A stretch of DNA of 64,000 bases from Desulfobulbaceae bacterium UBA2273 (GCA_002347095.1 DDWZ01000022.1:78578-142577), one strand, 5' to 3'. Positions 9,472-18,968 are shown, numbered from the stretch's first letter. Notes: generated from the letters alone by a model not told the origin. Translations and numbers: made by a program.

Positions 9472-10716
9472 ATGAAAGTCAAGTTCAGTGTGTTGCCGTT
9501 ACTCGCCCTGGTGATGATGGTTTTGCCCATCATCCCGCAGGCACAGGCCCAGGAAACGGCCTCTGCCCCAACCATAACGCTCGATAAGACTTCGCTTGCC
9601 AACGGCGGCGAGATCACCGTCAGCGGCCAGGCACCGGCTGGCGCCCAGGTGTATGTCGAGGTCTATGCCGCGGATAAAAAGGTGCGGGCCAACCGCTTCG
9701 ACGGCAAGAAGGACCCAAAGACCGGCAAGATTCCCTACAAGTTTTACCTGACCCATGAGATGCCCGCCTTCTACAAAATTTTCGTGCCCAAGGACATGCA
9801 GCCGGAACTGGACAAGGCCAAGGCTGCGGGCGGGGGCTGGAAGTATTCCGAGGTGCTGAAGAAAACCGGCGCCAACGCCGCATACAGCGAACCAGCCAAG
9901 ATCAAAGTCGACAGCTATCAGGCCACCATCATGGCCAGCATCCTCGGTTCCCGAGGCACTCTGCTGGACCCCATGGACGAAAAGGCGACCAAAAGCGAAT
10001 CCATGAAGCTGGTGAAAGGCCGTTTCCGCTCAGTTAACAACCTGTTGGGAGCCAGTGTCGAGACCACGCCCGAGGGCGCTTACACTGCCAAAATGAAGCT
10101 GCGCAAGGGGCTGGCCCCAGGCAAATATAACGTCATCGTCACCGCTGTCACCGCGCGGACCATGGACGGTGACAAGGAAACGGTCAAGAAGGTCAAAAGC
10201 GAGGTGGCGAGCTTCGAGAACAAACAAACATTCCCCACCGTCTACCTCGGCAACGCAGGCACCAGCATCAACCTCCTCTGGCCCTTCCTCCTGACCCTGG
10301 TCATCTCGATCTTCGGCGTGCTCATGGGCGCGGGCGGCGGCTTCATCCTCAACCCCATCCTGGTCTCCATTTTTCCGGCCCTGCCCCACACCATCGTGGC
10401 AGGCACAGTAATGCCCACCGTGCTCTTTTCCCAGGGTTCCGGCATTTACAACTACTCAAAGATCAAGTTCATCAACTGGAAGCTCGGCATCGGCGTCGGT
10501 TGCGCCATGCTGGTGGGCGGATTCATCGGCCCCAAACTCACCGAATTGATCACCCTGGACCAGTTCAAGTTTGCCTTTGGCTGGATCCTGTTGGTCTTGG
10601 CCGGCCTGATGTTCTGGCAGACCACCCCCGGCTATCTTGAGAAGAACAAGAAGGAGCAGGCCATCCTCAAGGAGTTCAAGAAGCGGGCGGAAGAAGCAGC
10701 CAAAGGCAACCAATAA
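9472..10716 (+). CDS. TauE/SafE-type (TSUP) transporter, first half, with N-terminal exported domain
   Basis: A 414-residue protein. A signal peptide (about residues 1-26, ending AQA) is followed by a roughly 230-residue exported beta-rich domain and then about four membrane helices from residue 265, with the TSUP-type glycine motif GAGGG near 286-290 and a charged cytoplasmic tail. TSUP proteins export sulfite, sulfoacetate or other sulfur anions. Canonical members carry two four-helix halves; only one is here and the second half is encoded by the next gene, 21 bp downstream. Start is ATG 9472 after AGGAGGTGG. Confidence 0.85.
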   Translation: MKVKFSVLPLLALVMMVLPIIPQAQAQETASAPTITLDKTSLANGGEITVSGQAPAGAQVYVEVYAADKKVRANRFDGKKDPKTGKIPYKFYLTHEMPAFYKIFVPKDMQPELDKAKAAGGGWKYSEVLKKTGANAAYSEPAKIKVDSYQATIMASILGSRGTLLDPMDEKATKSESMKLVKGRFRSVNNLLGASVETTPEGAYTAKMKLRKGLAPGKYNVIVTAVTARTMDGDKETVKKVKSEVASFENKQTFPTVYLGNAGTSINLLWPFLLTLVISIFGVLMGAGGGFILNPILVSIFPALPHTIVAGTVMPTVLFSQGSGIYNYSKIKFINWKLGIGVGCAMLVGGFIGPKLTELITLDQFKFAFGWILLVLAGLMFWQTTPGYLEKNKKEQAILKEFKKRAEEAAKGNQ

Positions 10717-10737
10717 TACCATCAGGAGGAATCCGTT

Positions 10738-11127
10738 ATGAAAGTAGATTTCTGGGGTCATGAATTTGAAGTCAACATGTGGGTCGGCTGCCTGGGCGGC
10801 TTTCTCATCGCCATTATGTCCTCGATGTTCGGTTTCGGCGGCGGTCCGTTCATGGTGCCGCTGATGACCGTCGCCCTTGGGCTGCCCATGTACATCGTAG
10901 TCGGCAGCTCGCTCTTGGCCATCTTTTTCAACACGGCCATGGGCACTGTCCGACACATGCAGTTCGGCAACTTCGACCTGCTGCTCTTTCTGGCCATGTT
11001 TCCGGCTGCCCTGCTGGGCGGCTATTTCGGCCCGCAGATCGCCAAACGCTTAAGCCCGGTGGTGGTGAAACGTGTTGCCTGCGTGGGCCTGGTGCTGCTC
11101 GGCCTTAAGCTGCTGGGCCTGTATTAA
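10738..11127 (+). CDS. TauE/SafE-type (TSUP) transporter, second half
   Basis: A 129-residue membrane protein with four predicted helices and the repeat motif GFGGGPFMVP near residues 33-42, matching GAGGGFILNP of the preceding gene. It corresponds to the C-terminal repeat of TSUP exporters. It lies 21 bp after the first half with its own AGGAGG ribosome site, so the two are probably made together and assemble as a heterodimer. There is no sign of frameshift decay, and each half has an intact start and stop. Confidence 0.85.
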   Translation: MKVDFWGHEFEVNMWVGCLGGFLIAIMSSMFGFGGGPFMVPLMTVALGLPMYIVVGSSLLAIFFNTAMGTVRHMQFGNFDLLLFLAMFPAALLGGYFGPQIAKRLSPVVVKRVACVGLVLLGLKLLGLY

Positions 11128-11253
11128 AAAACCATCCGTCCAGGTCCGGTTCCGCGGCGCCCCCTCCCTTACTCGCCGTGGAGCCGGACCTGGCTCCGGC
11201 CTGGGGAATGAACCTTGGGCCAATCACCCTACGATCCAAAAAGAGGGTCCAGT

Positions 11254-11613
11254 ATGGCTCACATTTTCGTCTTGGATGATGTCCTGGATGCCGCCGTACT
11301 GACCCAGAGAATTCTGACCAAAAAAGGGCATCAGGTGGAGATTTTCACCGAGGAACGGGAAGCTGTGCAGTATGCCAGGAAAAACCATGTGGATCTGGCC
11401 ATCCTGGACATCAATCTGAAAAAAACCAACGGGATCAGTGTGCTGGAAGAACTCAAGCGCGCGGACCCGATGATCCGGGTCATTATGCTCACCGGATATC
11501 CGACCATTGAAACAGCCCGCCAAGCCCTGCGCCTTGGCGCGGCGGATTACTGCGTAAAGCCCGTGGATAAAAGCGAACTGGAACAGAAGGTCTCCGCCGC
11601 GCTGGCCAATTGA
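11254..11613 (+). CDS. Single-domain response regulator in the TSUP operon
   Basis: A 119-residue receiver domain with no output domain. It has the acidic pair in VLDDVLDA, the phospho-acceptor in DLAILDINL, MLTG and the VKPVD lysine. Start is ATG 11254 with an AGAGGG ribosome site. It is closely similar to the receiver at 5011-5391, sharing the same unusual VLDDVLDA opening. It sits between the transporter and the molybdoenzyme, so it may link their activity to the kinase across the divergent region; that is inference. Confidence 0.88.
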   Translation: MAHIFVLDDVLDAAVLTQRILTKKGHQVEIFTEEREAVQYARKNHVDLAILDINLKKTNGISVLEELKRADPMIRVIMLTGYPTIETARQALRLGAADYCVKPVDKSELEQKVSAALAN

Positions 11614-11651
11614 GCCGCGAACGGCAAGCCACAGAAACAGGAGTCGTAATC

Positions 11652-13766
11652 ATGAAGAAATCAGTCTGGAGCATGTGCGGCATGTGTACCGTTCGCTGCC
11701 CCATCCGGGTCGAGGTCGAAGACAACAACGTGACCTGGCTCGAAGGCAACCAGCACATCCTGAAAGGCGCTCTGTGCGCCAAGGGATCGGCCGGTCCTTC
11801 CCTGGTGGCCGACAAGGAGCGCCCCCAGCAGCCGCTGATCAGACGCGGCGGCCGGGGAGCAGGACGCTGGGAGGCGGTGAGCTGGGAGTTCGCCCTTGAC
11901 TACATTGCGGACAAGCTGAAAACCATCATCGACCGCCATGGCCCGGAGGCGATCATGGCCAGCTCCAGGGGCGGCCCATTCCAGGACCTGGTCAAGGCCT
12001 TTACCCATGCCCTGGGCTCGCCCAACTACAGCAACCACGACAGCGCCTGCGGTCGGAACGTCCACCACGCCAGCATCTCGCTCTTCGGCCTGGGCCGAAA
12101 AGGCTTTATCTACGACATTAAAAACGCCAAGCATCTGGTGCTGTTCGGCCGCAACATTCTCGCCTCCCTGCGGCCCGCCGAGGTCAACCAGGTCATGGAC
12201 ATGCTGGACAAAGGCGGCAGGCTCACCTATGTGGACGTCCGTCAGACCCTGACCGGGATCAAGGCCACCAACTTCTTCCAGGTCCGACCCGGCACGGATT
12301 ACGCCCTGGCCCTGGCCCTGATTCACGAGATCATCAAGGCCGAGGGGTATGACGCGGACTTTGTGGAGCGGTACACCACCGGCTTTGACGAGTTGGCCTA
12401 TTTCGTGGAAAACTACTCCGCCGAATGGGCGGCCAAGGAATGCGGCATCAAGGCCAAGGATATCCATGAACTGGTCGGCCAGCTCATCGCCGACCGCCCC
12501 AAGGTTGTCTTCCATCCGGGCTGGATGCTCTCCCGCTACAACGACTCCTTTTACGCCAGCAGGGCCTTGAACTGCCTCAACGCCCTGATGGGCAACATCG
12601 AGGTCGAGGGCGGCCTCATCTTTGCCAAGGGCGCCGGAGACTGCGGCGGCAAGGGGCCACGCGCGCTCAACGAACTCTCGCCCAAGCCGACCGCCAAACG
12701 GGCCGACGGGGTGGGAGACGTGTACAAACAGTTCGAAAAAGGACCGGGCCTCTTCCACCTTTTCTACAAGGCCATGGCCACGGGCAACCCGTATCCGATC
12801 AAGGGCATTATCTGCGTCCGCCACGACCCCTTTGCCTGCTTCCCCGACCCGCAGGCCCAAAAGGAGGCGCTGGACAACTGCGACCTGATCGTTTCCGTCG
12901 ACACCCATTACAGCGAGTTCGGCTGGTATGCCGATGTGATCCTGCCCGAATCGACGTATCTTGAACGCGACAGCATGATCGCCCTGCAAAAGGGGATGAA
13001 GCCCAGAATGATCATGCGCAACAAAGCCATCGAACCCCAGGCCGACACCCGCGACCTCTACAGCATCATCAAGGGGTTGGCCACCCGGCTCGGGCTGGAC
13101 CAGTATTTCCCCTTTAACACCGTGCGGGAATTATGGGAGTGGCAACTGGAACCCACCGGCTTTACCCTCGCCGACTTCGAGAAGAAAGGGTTTGTCGAAT
13201 ACGCGGACAAACCGGTGCTGTACGACCGGGAGAAGCTGGAAGGCAAGTTCAAGACCCCTTCGGGCAAGATCGAGATCATCAGCCAGAAGCTCAGCGAATG
13301 GGGATTTCCCTCCTGGAAGCCCTACGAGAGCCCAGCCAAGCCGCCTAAGGGCCAGTATCGGTTGGTGTTCGGCCGCTCGCCTCTGCATGCCCACAGCCAC
13401 ACCGTCAACAACCCGCTGCTCAATGAGATGATGCCGGAGAACACCCTGTGGATCAACACCAGGGAAGCGGGCAAGATGGGGGTTGCCGAAGGGGATTTCG
13501 TCGATGTCATCTCCGGTGATATAACCAGCGTGATCACCGCCAAGCTGACGGATTTCATTCATCCCGAGGCGGTCTACACCGTGCACGGGTTTGGCCGCCA
13601 GATTCCCCTCCAAACCAGGGCCTACCATGCGGGCATGAGCGATCAGAAGCTCATGAAGGGCCAGTTGCAGAACATGGACCCGGTGGGCGGCGGCCTCAAC
13701 CTCTGCGAGACCTTTGTCACCGTACGGAAAAGCTCCAAAAACCATCAACGGAAGGTGGAACTATGA
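11652..13766 (+). CDS. Molybdopterin oxidoreductase, PsrA/PhsA (polysulfide/thiosulfate reductase)-like, no Tat signal
   Basis: A 704-residue bis-MGD molybdoenzyme of the DMSO reductase superfamily. The N-terminal [4Fe-4S] site is CGMCTVRC plus a later cysteine in LCAKG. Cys133, in SACGRN, occupies the position of the Mo-ligating cysteine of PsrA/PhsA-type enzymes. The C-terminal domain has the HSHTVNNPLL stretch of cofactor-binding MopB folds. The iron-sulfur motif begins at residue 9 and there is no twin-arginine leader, so the enzyme should be cytoplasmic, unlike classic PsrA/PhsA/TtrA. It overlaps the ferredoxin-type subunit by 4 bp. Substrate is not determinable; a sulfur oxyanion or polysulfide is plausible from context. 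Confidence 0.88.
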   Translation: MKKSVWSMCGMCTVRCPIRVEVEDNNVTWLEGNQHILKGALCAKGSAGPSLVADKERPQQPLIRRGGRGAGRWEAVSWEFALDYIADKLKTIIDRHGPEAIMASSRGGPFQDLVKAFTHALGSPNYSNHDSACGRNVHHASISLFGLGRKGFIYDIKNAKHLVLFGRNILASLRPAEVNQVMDMLDKGGRLTYVDVRQTLTGIKATNFFQVRPGTDYALALALIHEIIKAEGYDADFVERYTTGFDELAYFVENYSAEWAAKECGIKAKDIHELVGQLIADRPKVVFHPGWMLSRYNDSFYASRALNCLNALMGNIEVEGGLIFAKGAGDCGGKGPRALNELSPKPTAKRADGVGDVYKQFEKGPGLFHLFYKAMATGNPYPIKGIICVRHDPFACFPDPQAQKEALDNCDLIVSVDTHYSEFGWYADVILPESTYLERDSMIALQKGMKPRMIMRNKAIEPQADTRDLYSIIKGLATRLGLDQYFPFNTVRELWEWQLEPTGFTLADFEKKGFVEYADKPVLYDREKLEGKFKTPSGKIEIISQKLSEWGFPSWKPYESPAKPPKGQYRLVFGRSPLHAHSHTVNNPLLNEMMPENTLWINTREAGKMGVAEGDFVDVISGDITSVITAKLTDFIHPEAVYTVHGFGRQIPLQTRAYHAGMSDQKLMKGQLQNMDPVGGGLNLCETFVTVRKSSKNHQRKVEL

Positions 13767-14215
13767 ACACCTACACCTTGTATCTCAACAGCAAACGGTG
13801 CATAGGCTGCCACGGCTGCGTGGTCCATTGCAAGGCCAACAAGGGATTGCCGGTGGGGCCGATTCTCTGCGAGATAAGCCATGAACCGCTCAAATCGGTG
13901 CGTGGGGTCCCGAAAACCGAGTTCAAGTTCCGCTCCTGCTACCACTGCGAGGACCCGTTCTGTGTCACCATCTGCCCCACCGGGGCGATGAAAAAGCGCG
14001 AAGACGGCATCGTCTATGTGGATGTGCCTAAATGCATCGGCTGTATGGCCTGCGCCGGCGCCTGCCCCTGGGGCATCCCCCAGCATAATCCCGAGACCAA
14101 CAAGGCGGTGAAATGCGATTACTGCATGGACCGTTTGGATGCGGGGCTGCAACCCGCCTGTGTAACCAAATGCACCACCCACGCCTTAAAGCTGGTGACT
14201 ATGAAAGTGATCTAA
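13763..14215 (+). CDS. Four-cluster ferredoxin-type subunit (PsrB/PhsB/DmsB-like)
   Basis: A 150-residue electron-transfer subunit with four [4Fe-4S] cysteine sets: CIGCHGCVVHC, CYHCEDPFCVTIC, CIGCMACAGAC, and CDYCMDR with a distal cysteine pair. It is shorter than typical PsrB (about 190). The ATG overlaps the stop of the molybdoenzyme gene (ATGA), pointing to a stoichiometric complex. No gene for a membrane quinol-binding subunit (PsrC/PhsC/NrfD) follows, so electrons probably come from or go to a soluble partner. Confidence 0.92.
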   Translation: MNTYTLYLNSKRCIGCHGCVVHCKANKGLPVGPILCEISHEPLKSVRGVPKTEFKFRSCYHCEDPFCVTICPTGAMKKREDGIVYVDVPKCIGCMACAGACPWGIPQHNPETNKAVKCDYCMDRLDAGLQPACVTKCTTHALKLVTMKVI

Positions 14216-14229
14216 ACACCCCCAGGAAC

Positions 14230-14264
14230 CGCAGGGCGTTGTCCTCCGCGGCAAACGCCCTGTG
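14230..14264 (+). repeat. Structured element, copy 1 (11-bp stem, 13-nt loop)
   Basis: An 11-bp stem, 14230-14240 with 14254-14264 (one G-T pair), encloses a 13-nt loop starting GTCCT. A near-identical hairpin lies at 15215-15249 after the UspA gene. It has no T-tract, so it is not an ordinary intrinsic terminator. It could mark RNA processing or be a small repeat. Confidence 0.6.
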
Positions 14265-14347
14265 CGAGAAGAGGTTTCCGTTCAAGCCCGCCAATCGTAT
14301 GGCCTACCAACCCATCAACAAGACGGACACAAAGGAGACGGACAACT

Positions 14348-15196
14348 ATGGAAACCGCGCAGACACAGATGGTATCTTTTGTCGAAAGGATTCTTCTCGC
14401 CACCGATTGCTCCCCGTTCAGCGAAGGCGCCGAACAGGAGGCTATTTTCTTTGCCCAGGCCTGCGGGGCGGTTTTGACAATCCTGCATGTCATTGAGGCC
14501 AATCCGGAATTTTCCACCATCGGCCATGAAACCGCACTGGAGATGGAAGAATCGGCCAGGGACCATCTTGAAAAGATTCACAGGATGGCAACAAACGAAG
14601 AAATCAAGGCGGAAATCGTGATCCGCCATTCGGACGACCCGGTGGAAGTTATCAACGAGGAGGTCCTCACAAGAAACATAGACATCGTCATAACAGGGCG
14701 GAGGGGGAGACGGGGCATCAAGAAAATCCTGATGGGAGTGGTGACGGAAAAGGTCGCCTCCATGGTACCCTGCAAAACCCTCATTGTTCCCAAAGATTTT
14801 GTCATTGAAGGCGATGGCGTCCTGCTTGCCACCGATGGCTCATCGTTCAGCGAAAATGCGGAAAAAGAAGCCATCAACATGGTGTCGCGCTGCGACTATT
14901 TGAAATACATCTGTGTAGTGTCGGCAGCGGCCACCGCCGCAGAGCTTGATGAGGCCAAACAACGCGTCCAGCGCATCAAAACCCGGATACAGGCAGAAAA
15001 CAAAAAAATCACCATCGAAACCGTGGCCGAGATCGGATCGCCAAGTGACATGATCGTGCGCAAGGCACGGGAGAAAAAGGTCGATGTGATTATCATGGGC
15101 TCCCATGGCAGAACAGGCCTGCAACGGTTGCTGATGGGGAGCGTGTGCTCCGAGTTGATCGCGTCCGCGCCCTGTTCCGTGCTGATCACCAAATAA
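14348..15196 (+). CDS. Tandem universal stress protein
   Basis: A 282-residue protein made of two UspA domains (about 10-140 and 150-282). The second carries the full nucleotide-binding pattern GSHGRTGLQRLLMGS; the first has a degenerate GRRGRRGIKKILMG at the same place. ATP-binding Usp proteins act in energy and redox stress responses. The gene lies 132 bp downstream of the ferredoxin subunit in the same direction and is bracketed by two nearly identical hairpins, so it may be the last gene of the sigma-54 operon. Ribosome site is AAGGAG before ATG 14348. Confidence 0.9.
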   Translation: METAQTQMVSFVERILLATDCSPFSEGAEQEAIFFAQACGAVLTILHVIEANPEFSTIGHETALEMEESARDHLEKIHRMATNEEIKAEIVIRHSDDPVEVINEEVLTRNIDIVITGRRGRRGIKKILMGVVTEKVASMVPCKTLIVPKDFVIEGDGVLLATDGSSFSENAEKEAINMVSRCDYLKYICVVSAAATAAELDEAKQRVQRIKTRIQAENKKITIETVAEIGSPSDMIVRKAREKKVDVIIMGSHGRTGLQRLLMGSVCSELIASAPCSVLITK

Positions 15197-15214
15197 CGGA
15201 CCCTTTCTTCTGCC

Positions 15215-15249
15215 CGCAGGGTGTTGTCCTTCTCGGATAACGCCCTGCG
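15215..15249 (+). repeat. Structured element, copy 2 (11-bp stem, 13-nt loop)
   Basis: Bases 15215-15225 pair with 15239-15249 around a 13-nt loop that begins GTCCT like copy 1 at 14230. Compared with copy 1, a G-T pair becomes G-C and a C-G pair becomes T-G, so pairing is kept while the bases change. It follows the UspA stop by 19 bp. No T-tract. Confidence 0.6.
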
Positions 15250-15446
15250 CCAGCAACTTCCCGCGCCAAGCGCCACTCTCCCGGCAGCCAACCCCCTAGA
15301 AATACGTACAAAAAAAATAGTTGCAGAAAATCTAAAACAGGGATATTAAGTATTAAGTAAAATTACTAAACACTTTGTCCGCCTGTACTCACCATCCGCA
15401 GTTGCTCCTGCGCAGAACAGGCAAATGTTCTTCCCCTCCCCTTAAA

Positions 15447-15480
15447 AAGCCGTCGGACGCAAGTCCGGCGGCTTTTTTTT
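15447..15480 (+). terminator. Bidirectional intrinsic terminator
   Basis: A 12-bp stem (15447-15458 with 15463-15474) with a GCAA loop runs into eight T residues on the + strand and five A residues on the other side (15444-15448). It therefore works for the operon arriving from the left and for the leftward EF-G-like gene ending at 15501. The rest of 15250-15446 is AT-rich and shows nothing else. Confidence 0.88.
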
Positions 15481-15500
15481 ATTGCTGCCTTGCTGCGCGA

Positions 15501-17615
15501 TCAATCCGCGTGTTGTCTGGCCAGACTCTTCTGCACCTCAAAAGGCACCGGCGCATACTCCTTGAACCGCCGCTTGAAACTGGCCCTCCCCTGGGTGATG
15601 GATTTCAGGGCGGTGGTGTACTTGTACTGCTCGGCCAGCGGGGTCAGGGCCTTGATCACCTGGTAGCGGCCCTGGGTTTCCATGCCGCTGATGATCGACC
15701 GCCGCGTTTGGAGATCGCCCATCACCTCGCCCATCACCTCTTCCGGCACCATGATCTCCATCTCGTAGATGGGTTCGAGGATGAGCGGATCGGCCTGTTG
15801 GAAGGCCTCTTTGAAGGCTTGGGCCCCGGCGATCTTAAACGAGATGTCGTTGGAATCCACCGCGTGCATCTTGCCGTCGAAAACCATGACCCGCACATCC
15901 CGCACATGGGAGCCGGTCATGGGGCCTTCCTGCATCTTCTCCATGACTCCCCGCTGGATGGAAGGCAGATACTTGCCGTCGATGACCCCGCCCACGATGC
16001 AGTTGTAAAATACCAGTTTGCCGCCCCAGGGCAGGTCGATCTCCTCCTTGCCCCGCACGTTGAGGTCGGTGGGGTCGGGCGCACCTTCCACATGGGGCTC
16101 GATGCGCAAGTGCACCTCGGCGAACTGGCCCGAGCCGCCGGACTGTTTCTTGTGGCGGTACATGGCGGTGGCCGGCCTCTGGATCGTCTCCCGATAGGGG
16201 ATCTTCGGCTCCACAAACTCCGTCTTGATCCCGTACACATGCTCCAAACGCCAGCGGGCCACCTGCAGGTGCAGCTCGCCCTGGCCCCAGAGGATCAACT
16301 GCTTCACCTCCGAGGCAAATTCGGCCTTGAGGGTCTGGTCCTCGGTCTGCATATCGCGCAGCGCCTCGCCCAACTTCTCATCGTCCTTTTTCTCCTTGGC
16401 CACGATGGCCGAACGGATGCGCGGTTCGGGAAATTCGATGGGCGCTATGCCCACCCGTTTCTCCTTGGAGTGCAGGGTGTGGTTGGTATTTGTGCCTTTC
16501 ATTTTCAAGGTCGCGCCGATGTCGCCGGCGGAGAGCTTCTTCACCTGATTGCGCTCCTTGCCGTCCATGATAAAAAGCTGGGCCAACCGTTCGGTGTCGC
16601 CGGTCTGGTAGTTGACCAGATCCTGCCCTTCGCTCACCTCGCCGGAGCAAACCTTGAAAAAGGTGATCTTGCCGAGATAGGGCTCCACCAGGGTCTTAAA
16701 AACAAAGAGCACCGGAGGCCCGGCCGGGTCGCAGGCCAGCTCCCCGTTGTCCAGGGTGTGCTCGGGCAGCATCTCGTGGGCCGTGGGCGCCACGTTGTCG
16801 ATGAAGCCCATCATCCTCCCGCTGCCCATGTTCTGCTTGGCGGAGAGACAGAAGATCGGAAAGAGCGACCGGTTGCGCATCCCGATCTTGAGCCCCATGC
16901 GCATCTCATCCTCATCCAGGCTGCCCTTGTCGAAATAGAGCTCCATCAGAGCTTCGTCGTTTTCCGCCGCCTTTTCCACCAATTCGTTGTGGAGCTTGTC
17001 GGCCCGCTCCTTCTCGCTTTCCGGGATGGGCAGCTTCTCGGGTTTGCCGCCCTCGGCGGGGAAGCGGTACATGGTCATCTTGAGCAGATCGATGATGGAG
17101 TTGAAGCCCTGACCCTGGTTGACCGGATACTGCATGAGCACCGCCGCCGTGCCGAAGCGTTCCTGCAGGGAGCCCACCGCCTCGTCGTAGTCCGCCTTGG
17201 GATGATCCACCTGATTGATCGCAAAGATGGTGGGTTTAGCGAATCGTTCCACCGAGTTCCAGACCAGCTCGGTGCCCACCTCCACCCCGTACTGGGCGTT
17301 GATCAGCATGACGCAGGTGTCGGCCACCCGCAGGGCGGAGACGATCTCGCCCACGAAGTCGTCCAACCCAGGGGTGTCGATGATGTTGATCTTGTAGTCC
17401 CGCCATTCGGTGTGCAGGGAGGTGGCGTACACCGAGTTGCCGCGCTCCTGCTCGATCTGGTGATAATCGGAGATGGTGTTCTTGTCCTCAACCGTGCCGC
17501 GCCTTTTGGTGAGCCCTGCCTCGAAAACCATGGTCTCGGCCAGGGTTGTCTTGCCGGATTTGACACTGCCCAGTAAGACGATGTTCTTGATGTGCTTGTC
17601 GTCATAGACTTTCAT
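15501..17615 (-). CDS. Elongation factor G-like GTPase
   Basis: A 704-residue translational GTPase of the EF-G family. The G1 P-loop is GSVKSGKT, G3 is DTPGLDDF and G4 is NQVD. Domains II to V follow, including the domain IV/V signatures in GGVIDGKYLPS and in the MEIMVPEEVMGEVMGDL segment. Divergence of the G motifs from canonical AHIDAGKT, together with the length, points to an EF-G-like paralogue (FusA2 or EF-G II-like) rather than the main fusA. ATG 17615, with an AGAGGTGG ribosome site, gives the family start; upstream in-frame codons are not used. It stands alone. Confidence 0.9.
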   Translation of the reverse strand: MKVYDDKHIKNIVLLGSVKSGKTTLAETMVFEAGLTKRRGTVEDKNTISDYHQIEQERGNSVYATSLHTEWRDYKINIIDTPGLDDFVGEIVSALRVADTCVMLINAQYGVEVGTELVWNSVERFAKPTIFAINQVDHPKADYDEAVGSLQERFGTAAVLMQYPVNQGQGFNSIIDLLKMTMYRFPAEGGKPEKLPIPESEKERADKLHNELVEKAAENDEALMELYFDKGSLDEDEMRMGLKIGMRNRSLFPIFCLSAKQNMGSGRMMGFIDNVAPTAHEMLPEHTLDNGELACDPAGPPVLFVFKTLVEPYLGKITFFKVCSGEVSEGQDLVNYQTGDTERLAQLFIMDGKERNQVKKLSAGDIGATLKMKGTNTNHTLHSKEKRVGIAPIEFPEPRIRSAIVAKEKKDDEKLGEALRDMQTEDQTLKAEFASEVKQLILWGQGELHLQVARWRLEHVYGIKTEFVEPKIPYRETIQRPATAMYRHKKQSGGSGQFAEVHLRIEPHVEGAPDPTDLNVRGKEEIDLPWGGKLVFYNCIVGGVIDGKYLPSIQRGVMEKMQEGPMTGSHVRDVRVMVFDGKMHAVDSNDISFKIAGAQAFKEAFQQADPLILEPIYEMEIMVPEEVMGEVMGDLQTRRSIISGMETQGRYQVIKALTPLAEQYKYTTALKSITQGRASFKRRFKEYAPVPFEVQKSLARQHAD

Positions 17616-17822
17616 GCGGCGCCACCTCTTTTGGTCAATATGATTTTCATCCTGCCAGCTTGGGCCGGGGGGAGATTGCATTACTTTCAGGATAGCAAAA
17701 AAGAGGAGCGTCCAGCAGATTTTTTTCCCGGGGCCGAGCAATTTTTCACAGGCCTGGCAGAGGTTGGCGTTCCGCGCTGGATCATGGTATAGTGCGGTTA
17801 TTCCTGCACAATCCAACAAAAA

Positions 17823-17950
17823 TGGACTCGTAACAACTGCCCTTCGACAGGCTCAGGGCGAACGGTACTACCTTAACGTATTGATATTCCGTTCGTGCTG
17901 AGCCTGTCGAAGCACCTGTTTGCAGCACATTACAAGTTGTGTCGAGTCCA
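17823..17950 (+). mobile_element. MITE-like repeat with nested inverted repeats
   Basis: A 128-bp element inserted in the leader of the AcuI/YhdH gene. Its ends form imperfect terminal inverted repeats (TGGACTCG, two bases, ACAACT at the left, complementary to AGTTGT, two bases, CGAGTCCA at the right). Inside, TTCGACAGGCTCAG (from 17843) is inverted at 17889-17911. The inner half resembles a palindrome seen in intergenic regions of many bacteria (remembered, not searched). It contains no gene. A probable promoter (TTGGCG at 17764, TATAGT at 17788) lies upstream. The rest of 17616-17822 holds nothing else recognised. Confidence 0.65.
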
Positions 17951-17969
17951 TCAACAAAGGAGTACCCCC

Positions 17970-18968
<999 letters not shown>

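Noticed and set aside
15375..17576. A 733-codon + strand frame over the EF-G-like gene
   Set aside because: Antisense shadow of a high-GC gene; no recognisable domain.
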